From: Flectobacillus longus
GTDB taxonomy: Bacteria > Bacteroidota > Bacteroidia > Cytophagales > Spirosomataceae
DNA: 64,000 nucleotides
Reading direction: 5' to 3'
Assembly: GCF_030056705.1 (NCBI RefSeq)
Contig: NZ_JASHIC010000001.1
Coordinates: 310,001 to 374,000, forward strand
Shown here: one piece after another, positions 1 to 9,771 of the stretch
Position numbering within the stretch: the stretch's first letter is position 1
Layout: every line of letters starts with the position of its first letter
Made by a program: the position numbers and the translations under genes
The notes under the pieces: generated by a model
The model's database searches: none
The model's input: the letters and a program-made list of their open reading frames with translations, nothing else
What the model was told of the DNA's origin: nothing

Positions 1-210
1 CTCAAACTTTTTCTGCTTTTCTAATTGTTCAAAATATTTTTCTGATTTTTTAAAAAATAAAAACTCTTGTTCAACATTTTTAAGCGTTTTTATTTTCAAA
101 TCTTGTTCAAAGGACTGAACTTCTTGAATCAAATGTGTTTTTGCAGAAAAGGTAAAGTAAGGCAAAAGAAAACTGACAAAAGCTATTAAATAATGTACTA
201 TTTTGCTCAT
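1..210 (-). CDS. Secreted or membrane protein, N-terminal fragment (cut by window edge)
   Basis: An open frame starts at an ATG whose first base is 210 and runs off the left edge, giving 70 codons. The product begins MSKIVHYLIAFVSFLLPYF, a short basic end followed by a hydrophobic stretch, typical of a signal peptide or membrane anchor. The rest is Lys/Glu/Phe-rich and looks helical. I do not recognise a family from this fragment. It could be the start of a secreted TPR protein or of a sensor kinase; the LytTR gene at 1412-1771 lies on the same strand upstream, but a link is only a guess. Confidence 0.55.
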   Translation of the reverse strand, partial: MSKIVHYLIAFVSFLLPYFTFSAKTHLIQEVQSFEQDLKIKTLKNVEQEFLFFKKSEKYFEQLEKQKKFE

Positions 211-372
211 ATACTCCTTTTTCAATTGATAACTCAATGAGTTATCTCGAAAGATAACAAAGATTAGAGAGATATACGACAGCCATAAACAAAAAAGGTT
301 ATACCGACAAAAATGTCAGTATAACCAAATACTCAAATTACACATTAAAGTTTAGTTACCACAAATTTGAGA

Positions 373-1146
373 CTAACGAGGAGGTGGTGCCAGCGAACCT
401 GACCCTGTGCTCCCACCGGTGATACCAGTGCCGTCTTCTTCGTCAATTAGTAGGTGAAGGAAATTCATATTCTTAACAGACGCACCAGCAGTACGTTTTA
501 TAAAACGAGGGTGTGTTTTGAGAAAAGTTTTCTTTTCTATGGCAGTTTTAGGCACATAATTATATCGATAATTAAGTGGTGTTGTCAAAAGCTTATCCAT
601 GGTCATTTTTGGGTCAATTTTTTGAAACGCCGCTAATATACTTTTATAATTGATATGGTATTCGATACAAATTTCTTCGCCCATAAACATCAAGCTCAAA
701 TCCATGAACTTCGTTGTCCAAGTTTGACCTCTGTCTGCACTAAACTCTACAAAAGTATTGTATCTACTATCGAAGCCCCAAGTCTTAACCTGTTGAAACT
801 TCATGAAGAATTGTGAATTAGGTGATTTAGGAATCAAGAAAGTATTTTTCTGAACAATTTGTACTGAGTTTTTGGGATCTGGTTTTACATATACATACGA
901 CTGATTAAGAATACTATAAAATCTTTTGGCGTTTGCTTCGGCTGCTGCTCCCATATTAGGTGGAATTCTGTCGCCCGAAGGAATCAAAAAAGATTGAACA
1001 TTATCCGCTCCAAAACCATCATAAGGAAAAGTCGTGGTTTCGACATAGTTTTGAATATAACTCGGACAGCAACTTTGTCCAGTTGCTTGGAAGCTTATCC
1101 AAGCTAACAGCAATACGATTGTTGATTTAATGGTATGAGATTTCAT
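373..1146 (-). CDS. Secreted hypothetical protein with Gly/Ser/Pro-rich tail
   Basis: A 257-residue protein with a clear signal peptide (hydrophobic core at residues 9-22, cleavage near TGQ-S). A Cys pair (SCCP) follows the predicted cleavage site. The body is mixed alpha/beta with several aromatic residues, and the last 20 or so residues are a low-complexity Gly/Ser/Thr/Pro tail (GGSTGSGSLAPPPR). I do not recognise a named domain. The next gene on this strand is about 160 bp further on, so co-transcription is possible but not shown. Confidence 0.7.
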   Translation of the reverse strand: MKSHTIKSTIVLLLAWISFQATGQSCCPSYIQNYVETTTFPYDGFGADNVQSFLIPSGDRIPPNMGAAAEANAKRFYSILNQSYVYVKPDPKNSVQIVQKNTFLIPKSPNSQFFMKFQQVKTWGFDSRYNTFVEFSADRGQTWTTKFMDLSLMFMGEEICIEYHINYKSILAAFQKIDPKMTMDKLLTTPLNYRYNYVPKTAIEKKTFLKTHPRFIKRTAGASVKNMNFLHLLIDEEDGTGITGGSTGSGSLAPPPR

Positions 1147-1411
1147 GTATAGTAGAGTAAAAATTAATTGTGAAAACGTATTTATAATTAGAACTGTCCA
1201 AATAATTAAATAACAATTTATTTTCTGATATTCAAATACTTACCTAATATATTTATAGCTATGAGCTATATTTTCTGCTAAAATGACAGGTATGACTAAC
1301 GAGCATAAACCCATATTTCACAAATCGAGATCCTTACTTAAATAGACACCCCCCAGTTATCAACTGAGGGATGTACACGATTACCTAACCACTAATTTAA
1401 TTGTTGTATTT

Positions 1412-1771
1412 TCAATGACTATCGTCCAAGTTCAAGAAATCAGAAACTTGTTTTTCGAATAAAGATTTTTTGCGTCTTGCCACTCCAAAACGGTGTCCAT
1501 TGGTCATTTCTACTTCTTGGTCAGAACGTTTATAGTTACGGATATGGTTGAGATTGATGCAATATGAACGGTGAATTCGACAGAACTCCACCGACTGAAT
1601 ATGATTCGTAATATCTTTTAAAGTGCGTGCGCACAATACCTTTTTGCCATTTGAGAGATAGATAATTGTATAGTTTTCATCTCCTTCAAGATACATAATG
1701 TCTGAATAATTAATGGCAACCTTTTTTCTATCAATATATAGTTTTGAGTGTGTCGAGGTATCTGTATTCAT
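1412..1771 (-). CDS. LytTR-type DNA-binding protein (stand-alone)
   Basis: A 119-residue protein consisting almost wholly of a LytTR DNA-binding domain. It shows the family pattern: DIMYLEGDENYTIIYLSNGKK, then ARTLKDI, FCRIHRSYCINLNHI and a final VEMTNGHRFGVARRKK strand. LytTR proteins usually carry an N-terminal receiver domain; here it is absent, so the protein is either constitutively active or controlled by abundance or an unseen partner. It probably acts as a cytoplasmic transcription regulator. Its targets cannot be read from the sequence. Confidence 0.85.
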   Translation of the reverse strand: MNTDTSTHSKLYIDRKKVAINYSDIMYLEGDENYTIIYLSNGKKVLCARTLKDITNHIQSVEFCRIHRSYCINLNHIRNYKRSDQEVEMTNGHRFGVARRKKSLFEKQVSDFLNLDDSH

Positions 1772-2128
1772 AAGCTTATAAAGTTTTATGGAACGGGGAT
1801 AATTCTTACTGATTATTTGTGTTTGTGTTGGTTTTCATAGACATTAGTCGTGAGATATGGAAAGAGGTAAACATGAGATGTAAAAAAAAATATATTTTTC
1901 TAGAAAAATATTCCGAACAGTCTGATAATCAATATATAATATTCTGAAAAAAGTTTTTAAAACAAAACAAATTACAACTTCTTACTAATCACAAATACAT
2001 TCTTTTTAAGAGGTATTATACCGTTCACATAATCTTATAAAAATCCTTAGAGCAAACACTGAAATTTAATTAACTTTCGAAGTTCAAAACACTAACCCTA
2101 CAGTTATTGTGCATTACCCTAAAAAGCT
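1772..2128. other. 357-bp intergenic region between divergent genes
   Basis: A+T-rich spacer between the LytTR gene (minus) and the sigma-factor gene (plus); it must carry the 5' regions of both. TAACTTTC at about 2071 is a poor match to the Bacteroidota -7 element. I see no convincing promoter pair, RNA gene or repeat. Confidence 0.5.
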
Positions 2129-2725
2129 ATGATTTCTTTCTCATTTAAGAAGTTATCCGACCAAGACCTTGTAATAGGATTACAAAATAATCCCTCTCAG
2201 AATCGTCGGTACGAAAACATCCTTTACGAGCGATATATTTATCTTGTTGATATAGGTATAAAAAAACACCATCTAACCCAAGATGAGGCTATCAGTGTGT
2301 ACTCTGATACCATTTTGGCGATTATCAAACAGGTCAAAGAGAACAGATTTGAGCAACGTTCAGAATTAAAAACATTTATTTTTCAAATTTTTTCAAATAA
2401 ATGTGTTGACTATTTCCGAAAAACCACGACTAATAAAGCATCTGTGCATCAAGCCATGGATTTAAGTGATTTTTCGGCAATTATCCCCGATAATCAAACG
2501 ATTCTTCAGAAGTTAATCCAGCAGTCCGAAATTCAATTAATTTATCAGAAGTTGGCCTTGATAGGACAAAAATGCCAAAATCTATTAAAGCTCTGGAACG
2601 AAGGATTTACAGATGACGAAATCATGGATACCTTGGACTATAATAGCACCGATGTAGTAAAATCATCTCGCCAAAGATGTTTGTCAAAACTTAAAGATTT
2701 AGTACACAATTCCCCCCAAGTATGA
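2129..2725 (+). CDS. RNA polymerase sigma-70-like (ECF-type) sigma factor
   Basis: A 198-residue protein with the two-part ECF layout. A region-2-like segment (about residues 25-100) includes KTFIFQIFSNKCVDYFRK, the usual promoter-melting helix. A region-4-like HTH (about 135-190) includes NLLKLWNEGFTDDEIMDTL and SRQRCLSKLK. It would direct core polymerase to a small regulon. Its stop overlaps the start of the next gene in an ATGA (2722-2725), which indicates translational coupling. In Bacteroidota such a coupled partner is often an anti-sigma or regulatory membrane protein. The regulon is unknown. Confidence 0.85.
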   Translation: MISFSFKKLSDQDLVIGLQNNPSQNRRYENILYERYIYLVDIGIKKHHLTQDEAISVYSDTILAIIKQVKENRFEQRSELKTFIFQIFSNKCVDYFRKTTTNKASVHQAMDLSDFSAIIPDNQTILQKLIQQSEIQLIYQKLALIGQKCQNLLKLWNEGFTDDEIMDTLDYNSTDVVKSSRQRCLSKLKDLVHNSPQV

Positions 2726-3417
2726 GCAATCATTTAGCATACATTGAAGATTTTTGTAAAAACCGACTCTCTGCAGAAGAAAATGCTCTCGCAAACCAAC
2801 GAATCCAGAGTGATCCTTCTTTTGCCAAGGATGTGGCTTTTTACTTACAAATGCGACACCTATCTGATTTAGAACAAAAAGAACGCCTTAAAGCTTTGTA
2901 TTTTACGATTAAACAAAAGCAAAGAGGTCAAATTATCAAGTTCGTCAGTGTTGCCGCCGCAGCCGTTGTTATGATTATTGCAGGTATTTTCTTCATCAAT
3001 CAGGCACCTACCTCCGAAGAATTTGCCCAGCTTTATGTAAAGGAAAACTTGAGCACTTTACCCACCTCGATGTCTAATCAAAACGATATGCTTTCGCAGG
3101 GAGTAAATTGCTATAATGAAGGAGCTTATGAAAAAGCACTTGAATTGTTTAAACAAATCAACAGCAATCCTCAAGCGCTTGAATATCAGGGACTATGTCA
3201 TTTACAACTCAAGCAATACCCAAGTGCATTGAGTATTTTTGAACAGATTGCTAAGAATAACGAGCTGTTAGTCAATAAAGGAAAATTCTATGAGGCTATT
3301 ACTTTATTGCAGATGGGTCAGAAAGGAAAGGCTAAAAATATCTTAGTTGAAATTACAGAAAGCAAAGAAGATATTTTTGGAAAACTAGAAGCAGAAGAGT
3401 TATTGAAAAACTGGTAG
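2722..3417 (+). CDS. Membrane-anchored TPR protein, possible anti-sigma partner
   Basis: A 231-residue protein. Residues 1-70 resemble the short cytoplasmic domain of anti-sigma factors (YIEDFCKNRLSAEENAL, then FAKDVAFYLQMR). A single membrane helix spans about 74-92 (VAAAAVVMIIAGIFF). The C-terminal part (about 130-231) holds TPR-like helical pairs (CYNEGAYEKALELFKQI; HLQLKQYPSALSIFEQI). The 4-bp overlap with the upstream sigma gene supports a functional pair, so sequestration of the sigma factor with signal sensing by the outer TPR part is plausible. It lacks a recognisable zinc-binding anti-sigma motif, so the role is inferred. Confidence 0.75.
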   Translation: MSNHLAYIEDFCKNRLSAEENALANQRIQSDPSFAKDVAFYLQMRHLSDLEQKERLKALYFTIKQKQRGQIIKFVSVAAAAVVMIIAGIFFINQAPTSEEFAQLYVKENLSTLPTSMSNQNDMLSQGVNCYNEGAYEKALELFKQINSNPQALEYQGLCHLQLKQYPSALSIFEQIAKNNELLVNKGKFYEAITLLQMGQKGKAKNILVEITESKEDIFGKLEAEELLKNW

Positions 3418-3467
3418 ACGACTATTTATTATCTTCGATCACACGAATTACAACTATCTTTTTCAGC

Positions 3468-3496
3468 GAGCCGTTGCATGCAACGGCTCTTTTTTG
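3468..3496. terminator. Rho-independent terminator (perfect 11-bp stem)
   Basis: The perfect palindrome GAGCCGTTGCA/TGCAACGGCTC (3468-3489) is followed by a T run. It lies between the convergent TPR gene (plus) and GH5-like gene (minus), so it would end the sigma-TPR transcript. Confidence 0.85.
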
Positions 3497-3511
3497 TTAA
3501 AATTAAATATC

Positions 3512-6223
3512 TCAGAAATTGGTTATCTTCAATAGTTTTTGACTCCATTGCTGTTGCCCAATTTGAAGTTTCAGAATATATGTGCCCGTATTAAGCTTTT
3601 GATTACTCATATCCCAAGCCATTTTTTGCTCTTGATTGGCTTTGATACTTATGCTTTTTTGTACCAATTCTTTTCCTTCGCTACTACAAAAAATCAATTG
3701 AGCCTCTCCTCCTACTGCTGACATTATATCAATGTTAATTTCTTGTTGAAAAGGGTTTGGATAAGCTTTGATAAAACCTTGTTTTTCACCTTCTAAACCT
3801 GTAATTGTGACCTTTTCTTTAAAAACAAATTCTATTACGATGGCTTTCGAAAAAGTTGGTAAGGTCAATAAACCTCCGCTTAAAACACTGTTAAAATTGC
3901 TTTGAGTAGTTGTTTCTCCAGTCAACACATTCCAGAATTTAAGGTCATAAATACCTGCTGACAAGGTGGTCAAATCTATCTTTTCACCTGAAATATTTTC
4001 CTTATTTTGGTTATCATAAACCATCAAATATACTCCTTTATCAGAAGTTAACCCTAAAGTAGCCAAACTCGAATTATTGGTACTGATGACTGGATTCCAA
4101 TCTTTGAGATTCTTCTCTTTTACTACATCTTTTCCTTGTAAAAACTTGGCAGGAATAGCAAATAAGTTTGCCCAATCAGCGGATTTGTAATTATCCCACA
4201 ACCACATCAAATGTGGAACTCTTGACAATATGCCTGTCCAAATGGCAATTCTTTGGGTATCAAAAGGCACATCGGCAGTATTTACATCAAGTCCATATTC
4301 TCCATTGATAATTCCAGTTTTTGTTAGGGTTTCTTTAAAGTGCTTATCTTGCTGATTTTGAACTGCTAACAGATTGGTGTTATACAAATGATATTGCACA
4401 TTGTCGAGTCCCACAAATTTATCCATTGCCAAACATTGCTGATCATCAGCACTGGTGGTTACTACATGATTAAATGGGTCTATTGATTTAATATATTGGC
4501 TCATTTCGTCATGCCAAGTCAATACACCCGTTTTCCAAGCGGCAGACTGATTGGGATGATTTCCTGTAAATTGTACCTCATTGAACAATTCCCAAGCATA
4601 TACATTGGACGAATACCCCCAACGAGCAATATTGTAGCGAAGCATTTTTTTGATTTGTTGCTTAGCGTTAGGGTTATAAAAAAACTCCTCCGCTTTACTC
4701 AATGGACCTCCTAGTGCAACATTGTATGGATTATCGCTCCAATTTGAGTTGACATTTTCTGAAAACATTCCATGTTGTAAAAGTGTCAATTGCAATCGAA
4801 TATCCCGTTTTTCGGCATGGCTCAAAATTGAGTCTTGCATGGCAGCAGCTTGTTGGCTGTATTTGCCCAAACCACCCGTGTACCCATCGTTTTTCCATTC
4901 AAGTGCCTGACGGTTGAAGGGAACCTGCCAGTATCGAGCAAAGTTGGCTCCTGCGTTGGCTAGGTTTTCAAATATGGTAAAATAATTAGTTTGTGAATCC
5001 CAAGCTACATTAATACCTAAAGGAAAATAAGGTTCACCTGTCTGATGACGATAATGCTGTCGTGAGTCGCTATCTCTTTGAATAATCCCTTTTTGAGAAG
5101 ATGATTTCACCGTAAAAGAATAGGACGAAGAGCTCTTTTGTCCCTGAGCATCTTTTATAGTAAATACCACTTGGTGCTGTCCAAGTTGATTAGAAGCATA
5201 ACGCCATCGCCAAGCCTGCTGGGTAGAATCTATCCGCCATTGCGAATTTTGATAATAGCCTTTTATCCAATAAAAACAAGGAACGGTTTGTTTGCTCCCA
5301 TCTGGGCGAGTAACTACCGCGTCGACTGTTACCTCATCAGGATTATAGGGATTTGTGTAATCTTTGAGCGAAACAAACTCTGCTTCTATTTTTTGATTTG
5401 TTTCAAAAACAGTATTCAACCAACGAGGTTCACTCAAAGCCTGCGTAGGGTCTATAGTATAAATTTGTAGGGTTTGTTTAGCCGTCAAGCCAAGTGTATT
5501 TATCACCGTCAATTGCACTTGGTAGTTACCTGATTTATTAAAGGTTTTTGATACTTGTTTTCCACTTAGCTGACTTCCATCCGAAAAGCTCCAGTCAAAA
5601 GTTAAGGGTAATCCATTTGCATCGAATGATTTAGAAGCATCCAATATTATGCTCTGTCCGACTTGTACTTTCGAGTTTACTTTCGATAAAATGATTACTG
5701 GCTCATCGTTGGGAGATGCACTATTATAAAGCTTTAATTCGTCAAAATACGCCTCCGCTTCGGCTTCATTATCAACCGATAAGGCTAATTCTATTCTGTC
5801 AAAATCTTGATTTGGCACCTTCGACAAATCATATTTCCCTTGTGTCCAAGTATTAGGATTCGGCATAAAGGCATATTCGTTGACCCAATTTTCAGTCAGC
5901 ACGGTATTTCCATTCCACAATTTGAGATAGACACGTCCTTTAGTCGAACTTCTTACCCATAGACTTAAGACATCTTTTGTTTGCGTATTGATTTTTTTAC
6001 CAAAAGTAAAACTGACAAACTTCCAATTGCCTGCCTCCTTTTTATAGTAACCTACCTTATTAGTCGTATTCATTTGCTTGTCAGGATTATCTACGACTTT
6101 GGCATCTTTTCCATAATAAAAACTAGGAATTTGCCCGCCAACCTCAAAATTGGCAATAGTTTGGGCAAAACCTTCGGTAAGGGCTAGTAAAATGACCAGT
6201 CCGAAAATGAATAGTTTTCTCAT
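3512..6223 (-). CDS. Multidomain secreted GH5-like mannanase with PKD and T9SS sorting domain
   Basis: A 903-residue exported hydrolase. Order seen: signal peptide (1-20), jelly-roll carbohydrate-binding-like region (about 22-168), PKD domain (about 175-256, with FDANGLPLTFDWSFSDG), a DUF5060-like beta region (about 262-375), a GH5/GH-A type TIM barrel (about 385-700), and a C-terminal type IX sorting domain (about 820-903, with YPNPF). The barrel has the two GH-A glutamates: acid/base E549 in WELFNEV and nucleophile E642 in GEYG. The sorting domain predicts export by T9SS to the cell surface or medium. As the last gene of the mannan locus it most likely attacks polymeric or decorated beta-mannan, but GH5-type barrels also cut beta-glucans, so the substrate is inferred from context. 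Confidence 0.82.
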   Translation of the reverse strand: MRKLFIFGLVILLALTEGFAQTIANFEVGGQIPSFYYGKDAKVVDNPDKQMNTTNKVGYYKKEAGNWKFVSFTFGKKINTQTKDVLSLWVRSSTKGRVYLKLWNGNTVLTENWVNEYAFMPNPNTWTQGKYDLSKVPNQDFDRIELALSVDNEAEAEAYFDELKLYNSASPNDEPVIILSKVNSKVQVGQSIILDASKSFDANGLPLTFDWSFSDGSQLSGKQVSKTFNKSGNYQVQLTVINTLGLTAKQTLQIYTIDPTQALSEPRWLNTVFETNQKIEAEFVSLKDYTNPYNPDEVTVDAVVTRPDGSKQTVPCFYWIKGYYQNSQWRIDSTQQAWRWRYASNQLGQHQVVFTIKDAQGQKSSSSYSFTVKSSSQKGIIQRDSDSRQHYRHQTGEPYFPLGINVAWDSQTNYFTIFENLANAGANFARYWQVPFNRQALEWKNDGYTGGLGKYSQQAAAMQDSILSHAEKRDIRLQLTLLQHGMFSENVNSNWSDNPYNVALGGPLSKAEEFFYNPNAKQQIKKMLRYNIARWGYSSNVYAWELFNEVQFTGNHPNQSAAWKTGVLTWHDEMSQYIKSIDPFNHVVTTSADDQQCLAMDKFVGLDNVQYHLYNTNLLAVQNQQDKHFKETLTKTGIINGEYGLDVNTADVPFDTQRIAIWTGILSRVPHLMWLWDNYKSADWANLFAIPAKFLQGKDVVKEKNLKDWNPVISTNNSSLATLGLTSDKGVYLMVYDNQNKENISGEKIDLTTLSAGIYDLKFWNVLTGETTTQSNFNSVLSGGLLTLPTFSKAIVIEFVFKEKVTITGLEGEKQGFIKAYPNPFQQEINIDIMSAVGGEAQLIFCSSEGKELVQKSISIKANQEQKMAWDMSNQKLNTGTYILKLQIGQQQWSQKLLKITNF

Positions 6224-6240
6224 AAAATTTTAGGAAAAAA

Positions 6241-6267
6241 TAGAGACGTTGCTCCCAACGTCTCTAC
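6241..6267. repeat. REP-like hairpin (GAGACGTTG family)
   Basis: TAGAGACGTTG and CAACGTCTCTA form an 11-bp stem with a 4-nt loop between the esterase and GH5-like genes. Related hairpins lie at 11079-11104 and 60543-60566. It may act as an attenuator or RNA-stability element inside the operon. Confidence 0.6.
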
Positions 6268-6276
6268 AACAGATTT

Positions 6277-8232
6277 TTATTTGAATTTCACTCCTTCAGT
6301 CACACCTTTCCATTGGTCTGTACGGAATGGGCAAGCTGGGAAACCCTCTTGATTGAACAGATTCGCGTCCTCGGGTGCATCCGCCCAAGCATAACGAACA
6401 GAGGCAGGTTTCAAGCCTTTTGGATGGTAAACAATCACTTTATCTCCTTGAATTTCAGCTTTGGCATAGTAAAACACTTTATCTTCACCTGCTATTTCAA
6501 AACCTTTCAAGTATCCAAATTTATCTTTCAGCATTAAACCACTACCAACATTTTTGAAGGAAATTGTTGCTTTCCCTTTGTCAAAACTGACAGAAGAATA
6601 CATTGGTCCAGCCGAAACGATATTTAATCCATAGGTATTTTTCAATGCTTCAGCGGCTAATCTTTTACCAACATCCTGTTTATTGGTTGGGTGAATATCT
6701 TTGGGGTTACCTACATCGGTAGTTACAGCCATACCTGTTTTGGGCAGGCTCAAAGTCATCGTTTGTGCTTCTCGCAACTCTGCCCATCCACTTCCTTGAT
6801 TACTATTTTGGTAAGGTCCATAGCTCGACAACTGAACAAAATAGAAAGGGAATTCATCATTCCAAAGTCTACGCCAATCGTTGATTAATAGTGGAAATGA
6901 CTTACGATACTGATACGAACGACCCGCATTAGTTTCACCCTGATACCACAAAGCCCCTTTAATCGCAAAAGGTAACACTGGTGCTATCATACCATTGTAG
7001 ATATAGGTTCCGATATTATTGCTTGAATGAGCAAATGAATGCTCCTCTGCAAAAGATGGCATCAATTTCCAGTTATTGCCACCTATCGCAATTTTCTGTT
7101 TTTCTGAACTCACATACAAATCATCGGCATTGCCCATCATGCCTACACCATACCACGAAGGCTCAATGGTTTTATTCATTTTAATCATGAGACTATTGCT
7201 ACCCACTTTCCAAGTATTGGCAGGAACTACGATTTTACGAATCCCTTTCAAAATACCAGAAAAAACAAGCTTTCCATTGATATAAACCTGATTTTCAGAA
7301 AAACTTTCAGCCAAACCTAAAGTGGTTACCTCTCCTATCATCTCTGATGGAATCTCTACCGTTTTAGCGATAAATCCATTCCCACGCCAAGCCCAGATAC
7401 CTTGCCAATCCCATTGACCAATAGCATTGCCTGTATGCCATTTCGAAAAATCATAGCCAGCTTTTAGATATTGCTGTTCATCGGCAAGTGATATAGGTGC
7501 TTTGGCATTCCCTAACAATTTTTCCTTAATGCTTTCTTCCAAACGTAAATCTGCCTCTTGCCAATTTTGGGGAAGGTTTTGGGCATAAGGTTTTAGTTCG
7601 TCGAAAGTTTCCATACCTTCTTTACTAATCCAGCCTTCTACCTGAGAACCGCCCCAAGAGCTATGCAATAGCCCAATTGGAACACCTGTTTTTTGAAATA
7701 CCTCACGTGCAAAGAAATAACCAACAGCCGTAAAATCACCAACATTCTGGCTATTACATACTTTCCACTCACCAGTTTTTAGGTCGCTTTGAGGTTGTGT
7801 CGTAACTTCATGCTCCACAAAAAAATGGCGTATTTTAGGAAAATTAGCATTCTTTTTTTCTTGAGAAAAATTATCCGCTTGCTTTACTGTCCACTCCATA
7901 TTTGATTGTCCAGAACAAAGCCATACATCACCAATTAGTACATCTTGTAAGGCGATTTTTTCTGCGCTACCTTGAACCTCCAAAGTAAAAGGACCTCCTG
8001 CTTCTGAGGGCGAAAATTTTACCATCCATTTACCTTCTTGATTAGCTTGGGCAGTTTGCTTTTGTCCTGCAAAAGTCAGTGTGACGGACTCATTAGGTTT
8101 AGCCCATCCCCAAACAGGAATTGATTTTTGACGTTGTAAAACCACATGATCAGTAAATACTTTGGCTATTTTGAGTTGAGCCAACAGACATTGGGATGTT
8201 AAGAGTAGACAAAAAAGAAATAGTTTTTTCAT
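6277..8232 (-). CDS. SGNH-family carbohydrate acetylesterase (sialate O-acetylesterase-like)
   Basis: A secreted esterase of 651 residues from the chosen start. The ATG at 8232 (MKKLFLFCLLLTSQCLLAQ) directly precedes a signal peptide; the ATG 33 bases upstream would add an unusual 11-residue extension. SGNH features are visible: GDVWLCSGQSNMEW with the nucleophile near Ser110, the GALWYQGETNAG block, and a late DIHP motif carrying the catalytic Asp/His. A beta-sandwich insertion (about 270-390) is usual for this family. In a mannan locus it most likely removes O-acetyl groups from acetylated (gluco)mannan so the mannanases can act. Substrate is inferred from neighbours. Confidence 0.83.
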   Translation of the reverse strand: MKKLFLFCLLLTSQCLLAQLKIAKVFTDHVVLQRQKSIPVWGWAKPNESVTLTFAGQKQTAQANQEGKWMVKFSPSEAGGPFTLEVQGSAEKIALQDVLIGDVWLCSGQSNMEWTVKQADNFSQEKKNANFPKIRHFFVEHEVTTQPQSDLKTGEWKVCNSQNVGDFTAVGYFFAREVFQKTGVPIGLLHSSWGGSQVEGWISKEGMETFDELKPYAQNLPQNWQEADLRLEESIKEKLLGNAKAPISLADEQQYLKAGYDFSKWHTGNAIGQWDWQGIWAWRGNGFIAKTVEIPSEMIGEVTTLGLAESFSENQVYINGKLVFSGILKGIRKIVVPANTWKVGSNSLMIKMNKTIEPSWYGVGMMGNADDLYVSSEKQKIAIGGNNWKLMPSFAEEHSFAHSSNNIGTYIYNGMIAPVLPFAIKGALWYQGETNAGRSYQYRKSFPLLINDWRRLWNDEFPFYFVQLSSYGPYQNSNQGSGWAELREAQTMTLSLPKTGMAVTTDVGNPKDIHPTNKQDVGKRLAAEALKNTYGLNIVSAGPMYSSVSFDKGKATISFKNVGSGLMLKDKFGYLKGFEIAGEDKVFYYAKAEIQGDKVIVYHPKGLKPASVRYAWADAPEDANLFNQEGFPACPFRTDQWKGVTEGVKFK

Positions 8233-8379
8233 AGAATATTTATCGGGTAAGATTGTTTGGAGCAATGTTATTAGTTAATTGTACATCACTTATCAAGGAT
8301 AAAAAGAATCACAAATTGATTCACCATCCTTATATTTTGGATAAACATAAAGCTAGCACATTCTTTGAATTTATTTATG

Positions 8380-9561
8380 TTATACTGCCGTTATCCGCTT
8401 GATTAATTCCATGCATGCACGTGCATTGTGATAAGGGCACTTCCAAAAACCTACTTTATCCTCAGTTTCCATCAAACTTCCATCTTCATATCTTCCCCAA
8501 ACCCATTCACCTTGCTGTGTATCAATAAGGTTTTTCTGGATGAAAGTCCAAGTATTTTTTACGGCATCAAGAAATTGAGCGTGTCTTGTCAACTGAAAAG
8601 CATTGTAAAAACCAACCATTGCCTCGGCACTTACCCACCATTCACGATGTGTATCGGCATGATGTGAAACGGGGTCGTATTCATGGATCATACTACCATC
8701 GGACTGAATGGCACGTAGGCTTATGTTCGCCATTAGGATTGCTTTTTCTTGAAAAATATCTATCCATTTTTGGTTACCCAAAATCTCAGCAGACTCCTGC
8801 AATAACCAAGCAGCTTCGATATCATGTCCAAACGAAATAGCAGATGATTGAATATGCCATTCTGCATCAAAAAACAAATTCAAATGACCTCTAGGGTTGA
8901 TAAAATGTTTGTTGAAAATCTCCAACAAATGTTCAATTTTTGAAGCCAATTGTTTATCCCGCCAAACCAAATATAGTGATGAATACGCCTCAATAATATG
9001 TAAATGCGTATTCATCGTTTTGGGGTCATTTCGGTCTTTTTCACTTAATCTCAAGTCTGTCAGAAGTTGCCAATCCTGTGAAAAAGCCTCCCAATAACCA
9101 CCATTGATAGTATCAAAACTATATTTTTCGATAATTTCAAAAAGCGCAATGGCTAAATTAAGAGACTCCTGCTGTTGTGTTGCTTTATAAAAACTTGCAA
9201 AAGCATACATCGCAAAAGCCTGACCATAGATTTGCTTTCGAGTACTCGAAGGGTTTCCAAGAGCATCCATAGCCCAGTAAACTCCTCCATGATGAGTATC
9301 CCAAAAGTTATTTTTCAGATAGTCAAAAGCACGTTGAGCCAAAGTAAGATACCTTGGCTCGTGGGTAAAATGGTAGGCTTCTGAGAAAGTCCAGAGAATT
9401 CTGGCGTTCAATACTCCTCCTTTGATGGCGTTGGGGTCTATTTGCCCTTGATGGTTCATTTTTCCAATAAATCCACCATTTTTTGTATCTATGGTATTAT
9501 TTTCCCAAAAAGTCAAAATGTTTTCTAACTCCTGAGATAACTGTTTTTTAAATTCAAGCAT
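8380..9561 (-). CDS. Mannobiose/cellobiose 2-epimerase (AGE family)
   Basis: A 393-residue cytoplasmic (alpha/alpha)6-barrel enzyme of the N-acylglucosamine 2-epimerase superfamily, with no signal peptide. Cellobiose 2-epimerase-type features: GGFIGKMNHQG, KGGVLNARILWTFS, GGVYWAMDALGNP, the SFGHDIEAAWLL His motif and HADTHREWWVSAEAM. Enzymes of this type interconvert beta-1,4-mannobiose and mannosyl-glucose. The directly upstream GH130 gene supports the mannobiose 2-epimerase assignment: the product, 4-O-beta-mannosyl-glucose, is the phosphorylase substrate. Length is typical for the family. Confidence 0.88.
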   Translation of the reverse strand: MLEFKKQLSQELENILTFWENNTIDTKNGGFIGKMNHQGQIDPNAIKGGVLNARILWTFSEAYHFTHEPRYLTLAQRAFDYLKNNFWDTHHGGVYWAMDALGNPSSTRKQIYGQAFAMYAFASFYKATQQQESLNLAIALFEIIEKYSFDTINGGYWEAFSQDWQLLTDLRLSEKDRNDPKTMNTHLHIIEAYSSLYLVWRDKQLASKIEHLLEIFNKHFINPRGHLNLFFDAEWHIQSSAISFGHDIEAAWLLQESAEILGNQKWIDIFQEKAILMANISLRAIQSDGSMIHEYDPVSHHADTHREWWVSAEAMVGFYNAFQLTRHAQFLDAVKNTWTFIQKNLIDTQQGEWVWGRYEDGSLMETEDKVGFWKCPYHNARACMELIKRITAV

Positions 9562-9771
9562 TTACAATAGTGTTAGCTTTACTTTGTTACAATATTCGGT
9601 TTTCTAATGGTATAAAGTCTTATAATATTAGTTGCCAGAATGATTAAATCACTCAGATATCAGTAATAAACCGCAATTGTATCTTCTTGATTATGAATAC
9701 AATCCAATAACTGATATACTATTAACTAATAACTTCATTTTACTCACCACTAGAAAACCCAATCTTCCTTA

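Noticed and set aside
5138-5470. 110-codon plus-strand ORF inside the GH5-like gene
   Set aside because: It is antisense to conserved protein domains and has no signal, motif or start context of its own.
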